Shown here in pieces: positions 1 to 12,513 of a DNA stretch of 64,000 nt. Every line of letters starts with the position of its first letter. The stretch's first letter is position 1. The stretch is from assembly GCA_905221605.1 (NCBI GenBank), contig CAJNDS010000247.1, positions 23,501 through 87,500 of the forward strand, given 5' to 3'. Below the pieces are notes generated by a model, which saw only the letters and a program-made list of their open reading frames with translations, did not search any database and was not told the DNA's origin. A program made the position numbers and the translations under genes. Source of the stretch: Symbiodinium natans (Eukaryota; Sar; Dinophyceae; Suessiales; Symbiodiniaceae).

Positions 1-2390
1 TCCTATGGTCGCACCTCCGATCATGCACGGCGGCGGGCAGACTGCTGGGCCTGCGACTGAGAGACCTCCGATTCCCACCATCCTGTACTGCGCAATTTCA
101 TGAAGAAATATTCTTACCTGGCATGCTTGCCAAGGGACTGGCTAGTCTCATCGACTGGCCCGGCATTGTGTGCTGGTCCGGATTGCATCAAACCCCTTGG
201 TGGGGAGGATACATCTGATGACTGCGATCAGAGCCCCAAAACGTTGCTACTGAGCGGCAGCAGCAACGCTTGTTCAGTTATGCAGGCCCATGCCTCTTGC
301 TAGTGGCTATGCATGCGCCGTCTCGCATGGATGCTTCTTCGTTTCCAAGCTGTAGAGAAGGGATTTTACGATGCGCCTCTTTGCTTCCTTCTTTTCAACT
401 GTATCCTTTTTCCTTCCCCTTCCCGTTGTTGTTTTCCAAGGGTCTCCCTTCTAGTTCCCCAATCGGCATGATGCGTCTGTTGAAAAAGATGGTTCATGTT
501 GCCTGCGGAGACAACGAATCTCGGAAAGGGGAAGTTCGCACATGTTACAGATGTCCCGCGTCTCCCCGGCGCGCTTTATGCGTTGTTGCAAAACCTCCTG
601 ACAGCAGCCTCCAGGTGGGATTTTAGGTTCCATTCTTGTCTCCCTTTTCGTCTCGTTGTCTCGCTTCTTGTCTCCCTTCTTGCGCCTGGAAGCCGTTCCA
701 TGAGACATGCCGCAGCACCCTGCAGAATTGTGACTCTTGCGTCCGTTCCATGCTTCTTATTCTCTCTTTATGTTCTCCTTCTTGCCCCCCCCCCCCCCCT
801 CTTGAGTCCTCTTGAGTCCGAGAACCTGATGACGCTCCCCCCCTACAGAATCTGTTGGATCTCGCGTCTCGTTGTCAGCCGGGCACCGGATCGTGTTGAT
901 GTGCCCTGAAAATTGCTTATGGTTGTCTGTTTTTGTTTGCAGATGGGCTTTCTGGCTGGGAGGAATGAAGATTCTGGCCGGCCCCGGCCCTGCGGTGGGT
1001 TTAGTGTTTAGGGTTGCTGTTTGGGGCCAAGGCCAAGGCTGGTTTGTTTTCTTTTTCTTCTTTTGCTGGGTCTGGGCCGTTTCTTGCACTGAGGCGACTT
1101 CCTGGTTGTCCTGAGACTGAAGCTCCCACGGTCGCCGACTAGTGGGACTAGTAGGCCCGACACGAAGTCGCTGAATGATCTTCGGCCCCGATGTGTTTTC
1201 GAAAGAAAGTGGGGCCGACTCGGTGAGGTAACTCCCAGCACTTGCTGAAATTTGCAGAACAAGTGGTTTGTATACGTCGTGTCTGACGAACGGCTTGGCC
1301 CAGACGTTTCACCAAACCTATAGAATCTATGCGCCTATCGGGAAGAAGTTCAACGCTAGATAGTGGTGCATGAGTCAACCGATGTTTGCGGCATGGTTGA
1401 GATAGCTTCCCTGGAGGGTCTTCGAGAGTCAGCAGGCATACCCTTTCCAAGAAAGGCTGTGCCCTGAGCAGGTAGCAAGGGCTGGTGGGTGCCATTGGAC
1501 AATCAAGCTGTCTGTGTCATAGGTTCTAGCGGTCACGGACAATGGCATCAAAGGCCCAAGGCATACTGCGTCTTCATTCCCTGGCACAGAGCTGTGGGCT
1601 GCGACCCTATGATCACTCACCTACGACAGAACGACACTCTGGAGCATGGATCTGGGCCGTTGGGTCTCTCTACTGCCTTAGCAGTTTGGAAGACAGATAG
1701 ACGTAGGCAACCCGACAAAGCCGGACGCAGGAACAACGCGTGACCAATTGCGTCGATAGAAAGACAAAGGACCCGCAGCTGACGCGGCTTGAGAGGTCTG
1801 GTTCTGTGAGCGTGCATTTGCATGGAAGCCGTAGAATGACTAGGACGATACACGCAATTTCGAACTTGCTTTGGACAATGACCCCAAGATTCGCAACAGG
1901 CCGAGCGTCGGTCGGCGGGACACGAGGAGGTCCTAGGTGTGTTTTGCTCCAAGTGCCAGCCGCCCTTCGTGTTACTGGTGCGGGACATGTTGCGGTGGTT
2001 CACGAATCTTTCCCGTGTAGTCAGGCATGGCATGAGATCTAAACATGATTCGTGAGGTTGGGACAGGGCGTGCAACAGTTGCGCTCAGAACAGGCTTGAG
2101 CTTTGCAAAGCCAGTTCGTGACATGGTGCGAGTGCCAGAATGTTGAACAGGCGAGGCATGCCAGTGAGCTGAAGGAGAACTGTCGTGCCAAGACCTTGAT
2201 GGAAACAGAATGGAAGCTGCAGTTGTGCTGCAGCGAGGAAGCCTGTGCACCGTGTGCTCAGGCGGAACAGAGGCGCGTGCGCCGCAGCCCTGGGTCGTTG
2301 CTACTTGTGGCTTGATTGTGTCATGCTCAACAATTGAAACAAACCAGTAGGTAAACAAGATGTAGACATGCAAAAAGCAGTCGAAATATT
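1..2390. other. no supportable gene
   Basis: I find no exon with a recognisable family motif here. Open frames on both strands (for example the 152-codon frame on the minus strand at 1617-2075) have uneven composition and no clear splice context, so I treat them as chance frames. A C run lies near 786-800. The stretch is ordinary intergenic sequence or undetectable divergent exons. Confidence 0.4.
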
Positions 2391-2394
2391 ACGG

Positions 2395-2700
2395 TATATA
2401 CACAGAGAGATACGGATACATACATAAATAAATAATTAGATAAATAAATAAATAAATATAGATGTAGATAAACAAAATAATTAAGTAAACAAACAAGCAA
2501 ATAGCATACATATATATATTTATACATGTATATATATATATATATTATATTCTGTTATGTTCTATTCTATTGCATCATATTATATTATATGATATTTTAT
2601 TATATTATATTGTACTTATACATACATATTACATATCTAAAGAAATGATTGATATATATATATATATATACATGTACATATTTGCATCATAGAAATTCTA
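2395..2700. repeat. AT-rich simple repeat block (TA, AAATA, ATATT)
   Basis: Alternating purine-pyrimidine AT sequence with AAATA-like and (TA)n runs, sharply different from the mixed-composition flanks. No coding potential is visible. Comparable short (TA)n tracts occur near 10255-10310, 11965-12172, 39045-39075 and 61965-61982. Confidence 0.8.
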
Positions 2701-2847
2701 TATTCACATACATGCATCTTGTTTCTTGAGAATTGGTGTTTGGAAGAGTTGTCATGTCACATCATCTTCTAACAGGTCAGAGCATCAACGACTCACAGGC
2801 CCAGCACCTTGAGCAGCAACAACATATGGAGAGGTTGGGCCCTCATG

Positions 2848-2906
2848 CAGGGGTTTAGGGTTTAGGGTTTATATAGGGTTTAGGGTTTGGGGTTTAGGGT
2901 TTAGTG
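2848..2906 (+). repeat. interstitial telomere-type repeat (TTTAGGG)n
   Basis: About eight units of TTTAGGG with variants (TTTGGGG, TTTATATAGGG). TTTAGGG is the telomere unit reported for dinoflagellates, and here it lies inside the window instead of at an end. Confidence 0.9.
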
Positions 2907-4620
2907 TGACGCGCGATTCAGCACGCCGACATGCAGTGCCTGAGCAAAGCCTCAGGCTGGAAAGCCGCATGGACACGGCCATCCAGGTGCTACAATCAAG
3001 ACTGCGGCGGAAATTTGCAGTGCGTTTGCAGCTTGTTTTCGCTTGGAGGCCCTCACCTTCGAGTGCCAGACGCTGCACAAGTCTTTGCCCCGGATCACTC
3101 CTGCGCCTGTCAGCCCCTCAGGCAATCCCGGCCTGAACTTCACACATCTTTCACGGCTGTCAAGTCAGGCGTCCATGGCATCTGCTTGCCAAGTGGCCGA
3201 AGGAGACCTCGTTGTTAAATCGGTCGTCGGGGTGTGATCAGGGTGTGACTTGTAAACCTGGCATACCTCGCCTGAATGAGGAGCAGTGAGCGCTCGGCGG
3301 TCCTCCAGCAGGGGCCTCGTCGCTTCGGAATACTTCGGAGATCCGACCCTGGGAGTGACAGAGCCAGGCCTGCCTCCTCCGCAGCATCAAGAGTCATGAC
3401 CCCATCCGGCCTTGCATTTCGAGTGCAATGCGAGGCGCAGGGGATGCTTTTGGCAGCAACTGAGGTTGCGAGGCCATGTCAACACCGACCCCACGCGCAA
3501 GACTAGCGAGGAAGCAGCATTTGTTGCAGCGAAGGCCTGGCCCTCCGCTGTGAGAGAATAGACTTTGGCCTGCTAGAGTCTGCTAGAGTGATTCGGTCTG
3601 CGATCCGTGCTTTGCCAGGCGAGGTCACATCACAGCCAGCGTTGCCCCAGCAGTCACAGCCACCGCAATCATCACAGCTCGCACAGCTCGCACGGCCACC
3701 ACAATCAGCACATCCACCACAACCAATGCAACCCACACGGCGGGGCCATTGCATCTGCCGAGCAACACAAAGCACGGCAAAACCCAATAATGGGTGCTGA
3801 TCGCAGCAACCAGTGCCAACTTCTCCACAGCTACCAGCCCAGCCAAGAGCAAAGGAGCAGCCACTTCCGACCTTTGGGCAATGCAGTGCATGGAGGGGCA
3901 GTTGGCCATCCTACGCAGCATGACTGCCTGAACCCACCGCAGCCACCACCGCAGCATGCCTGGGACGCTGCCCGGATGCCAGTGTCACAGGAATCTCCGA
4001 GCTTTACTGTCTGCAATGGTGGCAGCGGGGACCGAGCATGTCCTAGGCCGTTGTCCCCGCCAGCAAGTACGCCGCGTGTGGTACCGCCGCCAGCAGGCCC
4101 CTGCTCTTTCAAGCTCAATCAGCTCAATCCCGGAAGTGGAGTGCGACGCCTTTCCCAGGCCACTGCCAAGTTACAGGGCCTCCGGCAAGCCTTCCGAGGC
4201 CCCGGAACACCAGCTTCTCATGCTTCTCATGCCCCACGCGCCAGCGACGTGCCAGGGACTCGTCGGACTTCCCGCGCAGTCAGCACACTGACGTACAGCC
4301 TGGTGCTCAGCTCGACGGGTCTGGCCGGCATGCACCGCAATCCCTGCGCAAAGGTCTCATCATCCAGACCCGGATGTCATCAAGCGTTTAGAGGCCAGGA
4401 CTGCGGCCTTGTTTTGGTTGGACTCCACGGCTTGCTTCATTCTTCAAGGCCTTGGAAGGCCGCTACAGGGAAGAGAAGAGAGGCATCGGGCCCTTTCACA
4501 TTCTTTTGAAAAAGTGAAAGCCCACATCTCTTCTTTCTCGAGGCCACGAGTCTCCAATCGCTCCAAGCTCACCCAGCAGCCCGGGGAAGAGACTTGAGGC
4601 CTGGCATCCGAAACTCCTTG
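2907..4620 (+). other. uncharacterised stretch with long low-complexity open frames
   Basis: Frames at 3043-3237 and 3607-4509 are open. The 300-codon frame at 3607 is rich in His, Ser, Gln and Pro because of a CAC/CAN triplet-like run at about 3640-3740. No known domain is visible. The frame at 2906-3136 is Arg-rich and could be helical. I cannot decide whether any of this is exon. Confidence 0.25.
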
Positions 4621-5016
4621 TTGTGTGATTCAGAAGTATACTTAGAAGGATCTCAATCTCGCAATGCTCAGCTTTGAGCAAAGGCCGCGCTCCCCGAGAC
4701 GAGGGTCAGGACCTGGCAACGCCTTGTGCAAAGTTGGGTAGCGCTGCAATGGCAGTACATCTGGCTGCAGCATGGAAAGTGGAAGTAGGTTATGACAGTA
4801 GCAGCCGAGTGAGGTATATTGTTGCGCCGAAAAAAGGCAAGCGCTGATTCTTTCTGACACTTGGCTCGCAGGGCATGTAGATAGCGCCGCGTTGAGCGGC
4901 TAGTCACTTCAGAAGCCAGGCGGCCAGTGCCAGGACGGGGGCATCTGCTGCATTTTGAGGGGCAGGATCGAGTTGTGCGATTGCCCACCCGAGTTTTAAA
5001 GACTCTCCGGCCTATC

Positions 5017-5129
5017 CCCAAACAGCCCAAAGTACCCCTTGATTAAGGAAGATACCTTAAATCATATGAAGGATCCCTGTATCATTTAAGGTCTATTCCT
5101 TAAAAAAGTGGTATAAAGGGCTCTCTGGG
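5017..5129. mobile_element. palindromic MITE, family 1, copy A
   Basis: A 113-bp near-palindrome that starts CCCAAACAGCCC and ends GGGCTCTCTGGG, with internal mirrored ACCTTAAATCATA / TATCATTTAAGGT. It shares ends and interior with copies at 20938, 29827, 30688, 36182, 46669, 53866 and 55396. No coding capacity, which fits a non-autonomous miniature inverted-repeat element. It ends 26 bp before the IFT54 start codon, so it probably lies in that gene's promoter or 5' leader. Confidence 0.88.
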
Positions 5130-5155
5130 TCCTTGAGGAGACAGGCCCGGCTGCC

Positions 5156-7382
5156 ATGGCAGAAGACTATGTGGTGGCCACGCAGCAGACGATAGGCACT
5201 CTCATTTCCAAGCCGAAGATGGCTGACAAGTACCTCAAAAAGCCGCCCTTCAGGCTGGGCTGAAGTAAAGTCTCCAGAAACTGCGGGTTTGCTTGCAAAG
5301 TTGGCTCAGTGTCGGTGATGTGCGCCTGATCACGCCACATGTTGCAGGTTTCTGCATGACCTCGTCATGGAGGTTACGCGAACCACAGGCTTCGCCCAAG
5401 GACTCTATAACACGGAGGAGAGCGATGCAGAGCAGCTTAAGGAGAAGGGTGCCAAGCTGGACTTCCTGAACAAAGCCATCAGCGCGACCTGCTTTGCCCT
5501 TGGCGAGACCATTGACGTCTCTGCACCTTGGGCTTGCAATTCAGTCGAAACTCGCAAGCTTCTGAGTTTTGCTGTCCGATGCTTCTACGTTTGGTCCATG
5601 GCTGAGGCGAGCAAGATTGTGGCCGGACTGGAGCCAGAGAAGACAAACGCATGGCTTGTCAAGCTCCATCAGGCTGCCACCAGCTGCGTCGGCGAGAAGT
5701 CCGAAGCAGCGGTGCAGCGCGTGCTGAGCGGCGAACTCATCGGCGCAGCCAAGGAGAAGAAGAAGAAGCCTAAGGAAGAGGGCGCACCAGGCGCACCTCC
5801 ACCTCCACCCGAGGGCCCGGCTGAGGAAGCCCCAGCAGCACCTTCGGCCGATGATGAAGCCAAGAAAGAGGAGGAGCGCAAGAGGCGAGCTGAGAAGAAA
5901 AAGCGTGAGGAGGAAAGGAAGCGCAAGGAGGCCGAGGCTGCAGCCGCTGCTGCAGCCGCTGCAGAACCTGAGCAGCCTCCCCCTGAACCCCCAGCCCCTC
6001 CACAAGACGACGAAGAGGAGAGGAAGAAAGAAGAGAAGCGTCGAAAGGAGGAGGAGCGCAAGCGTCGCAAGGAGGAAGAGAAGCGGCGATTGCAGGACGA
6101 CCCATGTAGGCTAGTGTGGGCCATAGGCAAGGCTCCAAGAATCTATGAGGCAGCGAAGCCAGTCAGCAAGTGGAACCCCAACAACTCAGAGGTGGGTAGT
6201 ACCGCGTAGCAGCTACTGTAGCAGTTCAATGTGCTCGAGGTGGTAGGGCGGCAGCATGCTCATTAGTGCCCACCTCCCATTCCCCAGGTTGTGCTTCGTA
6301 TGACATTGCAAGGCCATTTTCCTCGGTGTGATTGAGGGCGGTGCTCATGACAGCTGATTCGGGTCTTTATTTGACAAAATCTGTTCTTCCACCTGGCTGC
6401 TTGCAGAGTGTTTGTATGGCTGCCTTTCGCTGCGGTTCTTTGTTGCTGCGAGGAGGAAGAGCAGCGCCGGCAGGAGGAAGCAGCGGAGGCAGCGCGTGAG
6501 GAGGAGCGCCGAGCAGCCGAAGAGGCCCAAGCCGCCATGGCCCACGCGGGCATGCAAGATGACGGCTTTCAGGATGCCCCGCCTGCTCCGCCGGGTGCCC
6601 TCTCAGAAGGTCCGGCTTCCGGGCCAGATGAGATCGCCCAGCGTGCTCAGGAGATGCTTGCACAACAGAGGGCCGCAGACGGCCGGCCACGCACAGCCGG
6701 ACGCAAGCCTCCCAAAGTAACCTCCAAGGTTACCACCACCGAGCAGTCAACCGCTCCGACAAACGTGCCGGCGCCAGTGGTAATAACCGAGGGTGCAGCA
6801 GAGGAGGAGGAGGACATGTTCGAAGCGGGCGGAGCTCCGCCGGGGGCCCCGCCTCCCCCACCGCCTCCAACAGATGACGGAGGGCAGCACGGCGCCCTGG
6901 TCAGCGATCTCCTGGCAGAGAAGCGAAAAGAGGAGGAGCGAGAGAGGCTCAAGAAGGAAGAGGAGGACACTCGCGAGGAGTTTGATGACGGCACCAAGGG
7001 CATCAAGATGAAGCTCCGCCGGAAGAAGGACACCGGCAGTGCTATGGTCGAAGTGGATCCTGTTAAGCTCGGCGAGGCTATCCAAAGCTTGTGCCAAGCA
7101 GCCAACCCTCTTGGCAAATCGATCGATCTGGTGCACCAGGACATTGCCAACATGGGGAAGGAGCTGGACCATTGGAAGCAGGAGTACCGTGAAGCGAGTG
7201 AGGCCTACGGCCAACAACTCAAGATGACAGAGGATCTTTTGCAACCGCTCTACCAGAAGATCGCGGAACTAGACGACAAGATTGCAGAGCAGCAAGCAAA
7301 GATCCGAAACAGCAGATCCCGCATCTCCAAGAATGACTTGAAAGTCCAGCAGCTGCTGGAGTCTGTGGTTATGGTGAGATAG
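5156..7382 (+). CDS. IFT54: intraflagellar transport protein 54 (TRAF3IP1/MIP-T3 homologue)
   Basis: IFT54 is an IFT-B complex subunit that binds tubulin and is needed to build cilia and flagella. Predicted exons are 5156-5253, 5348-5522, 5607-6191 and 6453-7382, giving about 595 residues with stop TAG at 7380-7382. The N-terminal CH-like domain is recognisable from exon 1 (motif KKPPFR) running across a GC-AG intron into FLHDLVMEVTRTTGF, followed by KIVAGLEPEKTN near residue 94. A Lys/Glu/Arg-rich charged middle with Pro-rich runs follows. The C-terminal third is a coiled coil (IAELDDKIAEQQAKI), as in the animal protein. The start at 5156 is chosen because the upstream sequence is a MITE and the downstream residues match the family from this Met. 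Intron 5254-5347 begins GC. Segment 5523-5606 is an in-frame stop-free stretch that I interpret as a second GC-AG intron, because removing it restores the family spacing. If it is retained, the protein has 28 more residues. Intron 3 (6192-6452) begins GTGGGT. The last few residues could instead be spliced to a further exon at GTGAGA (7374). Confidence 0.9.
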
Positions 7383-9990
7383 CTTCTAGGCATGGCTGTA
7401 CAGATGCAAGTCGCCACAGCTTCACTTCTCATCGTCAATCCCTTTGCAGTCCCAGCAAGAATCGCTAAAAAACATACATCCACAAAAGTCCTCTGGGTTC
7501 ACGCAGTTGAGCGCGGGGGCTGTGTGATGAATGAGACTTGTCACCCTGGCTGCAGACGCCCAAACTGCACCGAAGTTGCTTCTGCTTGACTTGTGCATGC
7601 TGCTTCCACCCGACGGCGGTGGAGAATCCGAGACTCGAACTGAACATTCCGAAAAAGATGAGCGCCTGGGTTTGTTTACACGCAAGAACTGTGAGCCGTA
7701 AAGTCGACCCAGAACCTTCTGACGAGACAAACTTGGGAGAAAGAGTGCCCAGAGAAGACACGTCGTCCTAGTAGTGCTCCTTTGCTGTAACGCGCAGGTA
7801 CCCACTGTCTGTAAGCCGCAGTGACCATGCACCGCAGTGGAGCCATGCTGCCAGGATGAATGGCGCCAGTGTGGCGCAGGGGTCGCAGCCTCGTGGTTCA
7901 AGCTGCGCTCCCGAGGCAGCGCCTTGTGCGATGGGCCACGCGTGCAACTCAGGTGTGGGCTGACTCCTCCGGCTGGTCTGACCATGGAGTCCGCCCCCCA
8001 GGAATCGAAGAGCATTGCTGAGCCTCGCAGCTGTGCTCGCGGCCTGATTTTGCCCATGTCTTGAACGACTACCAAGCAGGTCTGTGATGCTGGGTCCGCA
8101 TGCTGGCCTGACCCCAGTGGTTGGTGCCCCAGGGTGGCGTAAGTCTATCACGAGCATGCTGGTGCTGGAAAGAAGCGCCGTGCCTTCGGCAAGTTTCCCC
8201 TGCGCTAAACAGGTGACGGGAGGCGTCTGGGCAACGCCAGATCCACCCTGGAAAGCGCATCAGCAGGACGGCTGGTACTCCCGCTTTGACTTTCTGAGTT
8301 TCTGGCTCTCGGAAGAATATAGGCTGCACAAGCCTGCACCACACTCCCTGGTCATCCACACCTGCCACTTGCAGGCATCTTCTGTGCCTAGCGCTTCCCC
8401 ATGGTCGAAACCCGAGTCGATGCAAATGTCTTTGAGGGAGGTCATGCGCGGTAACATCTGGCACGGCGGTTTACCAGCTTACGTGGTTTTGGAATTTCCC
8501 ACAGGCAAGCCAAACTCGGCAAAGTTAAAGTTAAAGACTTCCTTGCTTTCAGATAGCACGGGTCGCTGGCACTGCCGGGTGCAAGAGTTGTAGGTCAGCC
8601 CATGTCCGCTCGATGCGGGGGGCACGATTTTGTGTCCTTTCAACGGAGTTAAGCGCCTAAGCGCCCTCACGTATATGCCTTCTCGGACCCGACTCTGCCT
8701 GAAGCCCACAAAGCCCCAACAGAAGCCATGCAGGGTGGTTCCCGCACTCCCTCCTCCACCGTCTCCAAGGACTCCCAGGCCCAGCACCCACCTGGGAAGG
8801 TCACAAGAATCGGTAGAGGTGTTCCTGAGTGTTCCCTTCCGAGAGCTCGCTCCCTCTCTCTTCTCTCGCGGACCGTGGCGTGTGGGAGGTTGGGCTAAGG
8901 AAACCTTCCGGCTAGGGGGGGGGGGGTTCACCACGAACTGCACAACTCGATCAGTGGCCAAGTTTGTGCCACAGCAATGCTTACAGGTCATGTAGGTCGC
9001 GCATCCAGATGCAGGCCAATGACAGCTGCAGAGACTGGCCAAGCAATGGAAAACAGTCCGGACAAGGCCATGGGTTGCTGTCATGCGTTGTTTCGCTGGT
9101 GGTATGGGCCAGCTGTTCCCTTAGCGTGCCTGGTTGCAGCAGGCTTCTGCAGCCCCCGGGTTGGGCGTGGAGGCCAATTGTGTAGCTGTGGCATTTTGGG
9201 ATCTTGGGAGCTGTTCTGTGGAAGTCGTGGAAGATCGTGGAAGGCCGTCTCTGTCCCTCGAGGGCTGAGCCAGTCGGGAGCTCAACATGTGTGGAATTCA
9301 GACTCGTGAAGTTAAAGCCATGTCCACTTGGCCTGCGCTTTCCTTTGACTAAGGCCCTCCCCAAGTAGTCCCCCTCTGCCTTGGTTCGGGAACTCAGCTG
9401 TCATGGTCATGACGTGGTGATGATATGCTAAGATTTCCCGAGGTCACCCATCGGCGGATCCCTGACAACAGGCATCCAGCAACCCTGCCGGTTCCTCTAA
9501 GCCATTTGAGTGCCAATGAGTGACTGAGTGACATTACAGCATATGACGCCCGCATATCATGTTCGGGCGGGCTTAGGTCATGACCAAAGCCCTCCCAGCA
9601 GTGGACCAAGACACCGGGTCTTCTGTAGCATCGGTGCAGCACTGTGCCAGAACATCACCGCATTCATCGCTATCAGGCCCGCGGTTGGAGAGCCCATCGC
9701 TTCAGCTACTGGGACATGGAGAGGGGCTCGAGGGGAAGGCATGGGAGGCGTAGAGAGTTGCCGAAGTGCGAGGTCAGCGACACCGCTTCCAGCTTTCTCA
9801 CTTCGGCTTCCAGCACCGCCTGGCGAGCCGGCCTTGTGTGTTGCGCATCCGTTGTCCAATTGAACTTCAGTCAACTTGCCAGAATATCTAGGTGCGGATC
9901 ATCAAGGGGGCCTCAATGATTAGAAAAGGGTTCTGGGGATATTCCACCCTGTCTTGAAACATCAAGGTATGGAGGTTGCACCCGGAGCCA
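7383..9990. other. no firm gene
   Basis: The only long frame is 8084-8593 (+, about 169 codons). It reads without obvious low complexity (contains WYSRFDFLSFWLSEEYRLH) but matches no family I know and has no convincing splice boundary. It may be an exon of an unknown gene or a chance frame. A G run lies at 8917-8926. The frames near 9528-9919 overlap on both strands, so I do not call them. Confidence 0.3.
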
Positions 9991-9992
9991 CT

Positions 9993-10100
9993 CTAAACCC
10001 TAAACCCTAAACCCTAAACCGCTTACGCCAGTGTGAGAGTCGAAACCCTAAACCCTAAACCCTAAACCCGAAACCCTAAACCCTAAACCCTAAACCCCAA
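9993..10100 (-). repeat. interstitial telomere-type repeat (CCCTAAA)n
   Basis: Three blocks of CCCTAAA units, interrupted by a short unique segment at about 10020-10044. The orientation is opposite to the block at 2848. Confidence 0.92.
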
Positions 10101-11169
10101 AACCGTGTGAAATTGCCCCCTTCAGGCAGCCTGATGGGGCGGGCATGCTTCGCCTGACTCTGCCAGGGGGGGTTTCCAGGGGTCTTAGGGCGACCAAGGC
10201 GATGCTTCTTGGGCTCCCCTTGGGGATTAGCAGCAGGGTATTAGTATAATGCATAATGTATATATATATATATACATATATATATATGTGTGTGTATATA
10301 TATGTATATGCGTATTTCTTTTTAGATTGCTTTGCGTTCTGGCTGTCTATACAGGGAGAGGACAGAAAGATTTCTGAACCAAGTGTACTTAACAAGTACA
10401 TCGACGAGATTCTGCGAACCAGGGGACTCTGAGCCGTCTCACTGTGCCAATGCCCCGTCGACCCAGCCCACATGCATCTCTCTTCGTGGAAGCTTTCCAT
10501 GCCCATAGCTTTGGGGATCTGTCGGCATGTGCCGTAGAAGCAATGCCCTGTATTGATTTTGCCAGTGCAGGGAAGCTGTCGTCAGTGCAGGCAATATTCC
10601 ACCGAGTGCTGCAGCAGCGGGCGAGGGTCAGTTTCATACTCGCTGGCATTCGACGGAGTCGTCGCAGGGCTAGGTCAGATAGTCCCTGTGCATGATGTGC
10701 CGCGCAAAGAATTTACCGCGGCGCCAGCTAGAAAACGTCGACAATGCCATCACGCATGCTTCCGTCGCTACCTGTGTCAGGGGCAAGGCAGGCGAGCTTA
10801 CACCAATAGTGCTGGGTAGACTTCGTGACTGTATGTTCTGAACAAGTATTTGTGCTAACGTTTGGCTCAGACTGGTCGCGCCCTTGGATGTTAGACTTTG
10901 CTGATGACCGTCGTGAAGAACTTAGTCGCAATACCGTTGCATACGAGTATTTCCTGCTGTGATGGCTTGCGCTTGGCCCCGAGTCATTACCCATCGCTCG
11001 GGAGATCCTGACCGATGCAGCTCAAGCACAGGCCACGGCCTCAACGATTTGTCGCTTGCAACCGGTTTCCGGACCCTTCATAGCTTGAGAGTCATGACAA
11101 AATCACCATTGCTGTGACGGTTGCCGCGTGATGCTGTCTGTTAACATAATCGCAGCAACCCTTGTCATG

Positions 11170-11284
11170 CTTAGCAGTTGGGATGTCCCCCCTTGTACCA
11201 ACACTTCTTTTTGGGATTATGATAGGGGGTAGTATAATCCCTATTAAGGACTGCTTGTACAAGGGGGAAAATCCCAACTTAGCA
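11170..11284. mobile_element. palindromic MITE, family 4
   Basis: Inverted ends of about 34 bp: left AGTTGGGATGTCCCCCCTTG, right CAAGGGGGAAAATCCCAACT, with AATCCC/GGGATT mirrored in the core. A related but right-truncated copy lies at 36661-36740. No coding capacity. Confidence 0.82.
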
Positions 11285-11959
11285 GCTGAGCACTTAGCAG
11301 CTTAGCTGGTAAATCTACTGTCCCGATTGAAACAACCCAGGTTCAAGCTTGGGACGAGCGCTTTGGAACCTCACCGGCCCCTCAGCGTGAGCAATCTGTA
11401 TGTAGACGTGGCAAGACACCCTGAAAGAGATGCACAGAGTGCTTCGGATGTGGGAGTTAACAAAGCAGCCGCTTTGAGCACGGCTGGTGCGATGCTGCAC
11501 TCGAGTTGACCTGCTTCCTTTGCTGCAGGCTTCCAGCCAAACCGTGAATGCCAAGGCACCAGCAACCATGTCATTGAACCAGCTTTACAGTCCTCGCACC
11601 ACTAGCAGCATGAAGCCCCAGGCCCAAACCGAAGCCTTTGCAAAGAGAGATGCCACTGGCGTGGAGGCCTGTCTGACATGGTTCATGGTGCTTGTAGAAG
11701 GTGTCGAAGCCTCCAACAGGCAGTCCATGATGTCATGCCGACGGAAAAGGATATCTTTGAAGAATTCCTTTCGGAGGCTGTTCGGCTGTTCTTGAGCAGC
11801 ACGCAACTGGCATTGTCGCACGCGGCGAATCCACTTGTCGATTTAGGATGGCTTGTGCTCTGTGTTGCACAGGCGGCTGCCATGTCGACTGCGGACAGGT
11901 TGCATGCGGGCTGGCTCAGCTGCCCTGCTCACCCTCGCCTTGATGAAGTTCTGATTCAC

Positions 11960-12132
11960 ATGTGTATATATATATATATATATCTACATGACATGTGTGT
12001 GTGTGTGTTTATGTTGCATGAAGATTTATATGCATGTGTGAATTATATTAATATGTGAAATATACATGAATACATGAACCCACATACATATGTATGAATG
12101 TATGTATGTGCGTATGTGCTTATATGTATATG

Positions 12133-12165
<33 letters not shown>

Positions 12166-12172
12166 CTATACA
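11960..12172. repeat. TA/TG/TATG microsatellite
   Basis: Runs of TATATA, TGTGTG and TATGTA-like units over about 210 bp. Non-coding in composition, probably intronic or intergenic. Confidence 0.85.
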
Positions 12173-12477
12173 CATATCAGAGATCCTTGCCTGCCTGCGA
12201 GGTGTTGGATTTTGGTTGCGGAGACGGACGCTATTTGCAGCGGCCTTCTCGGCAAGCTTTGTCTTGGCCTTCCATGAGTACGCATCACGACGTATGTCTA
12301 CTACAATACACTGCATTTTCTACATTACAGCATCACGTTCTGCATAAGCATACGCATATATAGTACATCCCGCCTTTGGCCGTTTCTTTCGTGCGGGACT
12401 TGCCGAGGCAGTTCTTACGCAGCGCAGAGGCTCCCACCCTCTCATGGAGCTTCTTCTTCCGTTGCCCGGTGTGGCGG

Positions 12478-12513
12478 GTTTAGGGTTTAGGGTTTAGGGT
12501 TTAGGGTTTAGGC
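12478..12513 (+). repeat. interstitial telomere-type repeat (TTTAGGG)5
   Basis: Five consecutive perfect TTTAGGG units. Confidence 0.95.

Noticed and set aside
3607-4509. 300-codon His/Ser/Gln/Pro-rich frame as a gene
   Set aside because: Low complexity, no domain, competing open frames, and no splice or start context I trust. Kept only as an uncharacterised stretch.
5541-6138. Minus-strand frames antisense to IFT54
   Set aside because: Mirror of the Lys/Glu-rich exon; the + strand protein matches a known family.
11281-11360. tRNA-like arrangement (AGCTTAGCTGG … GGTTCAAGC)
   Set aside because: The acceptor and anticodon stems do not pair, and the T arm does not have a 5-7-5 layout.
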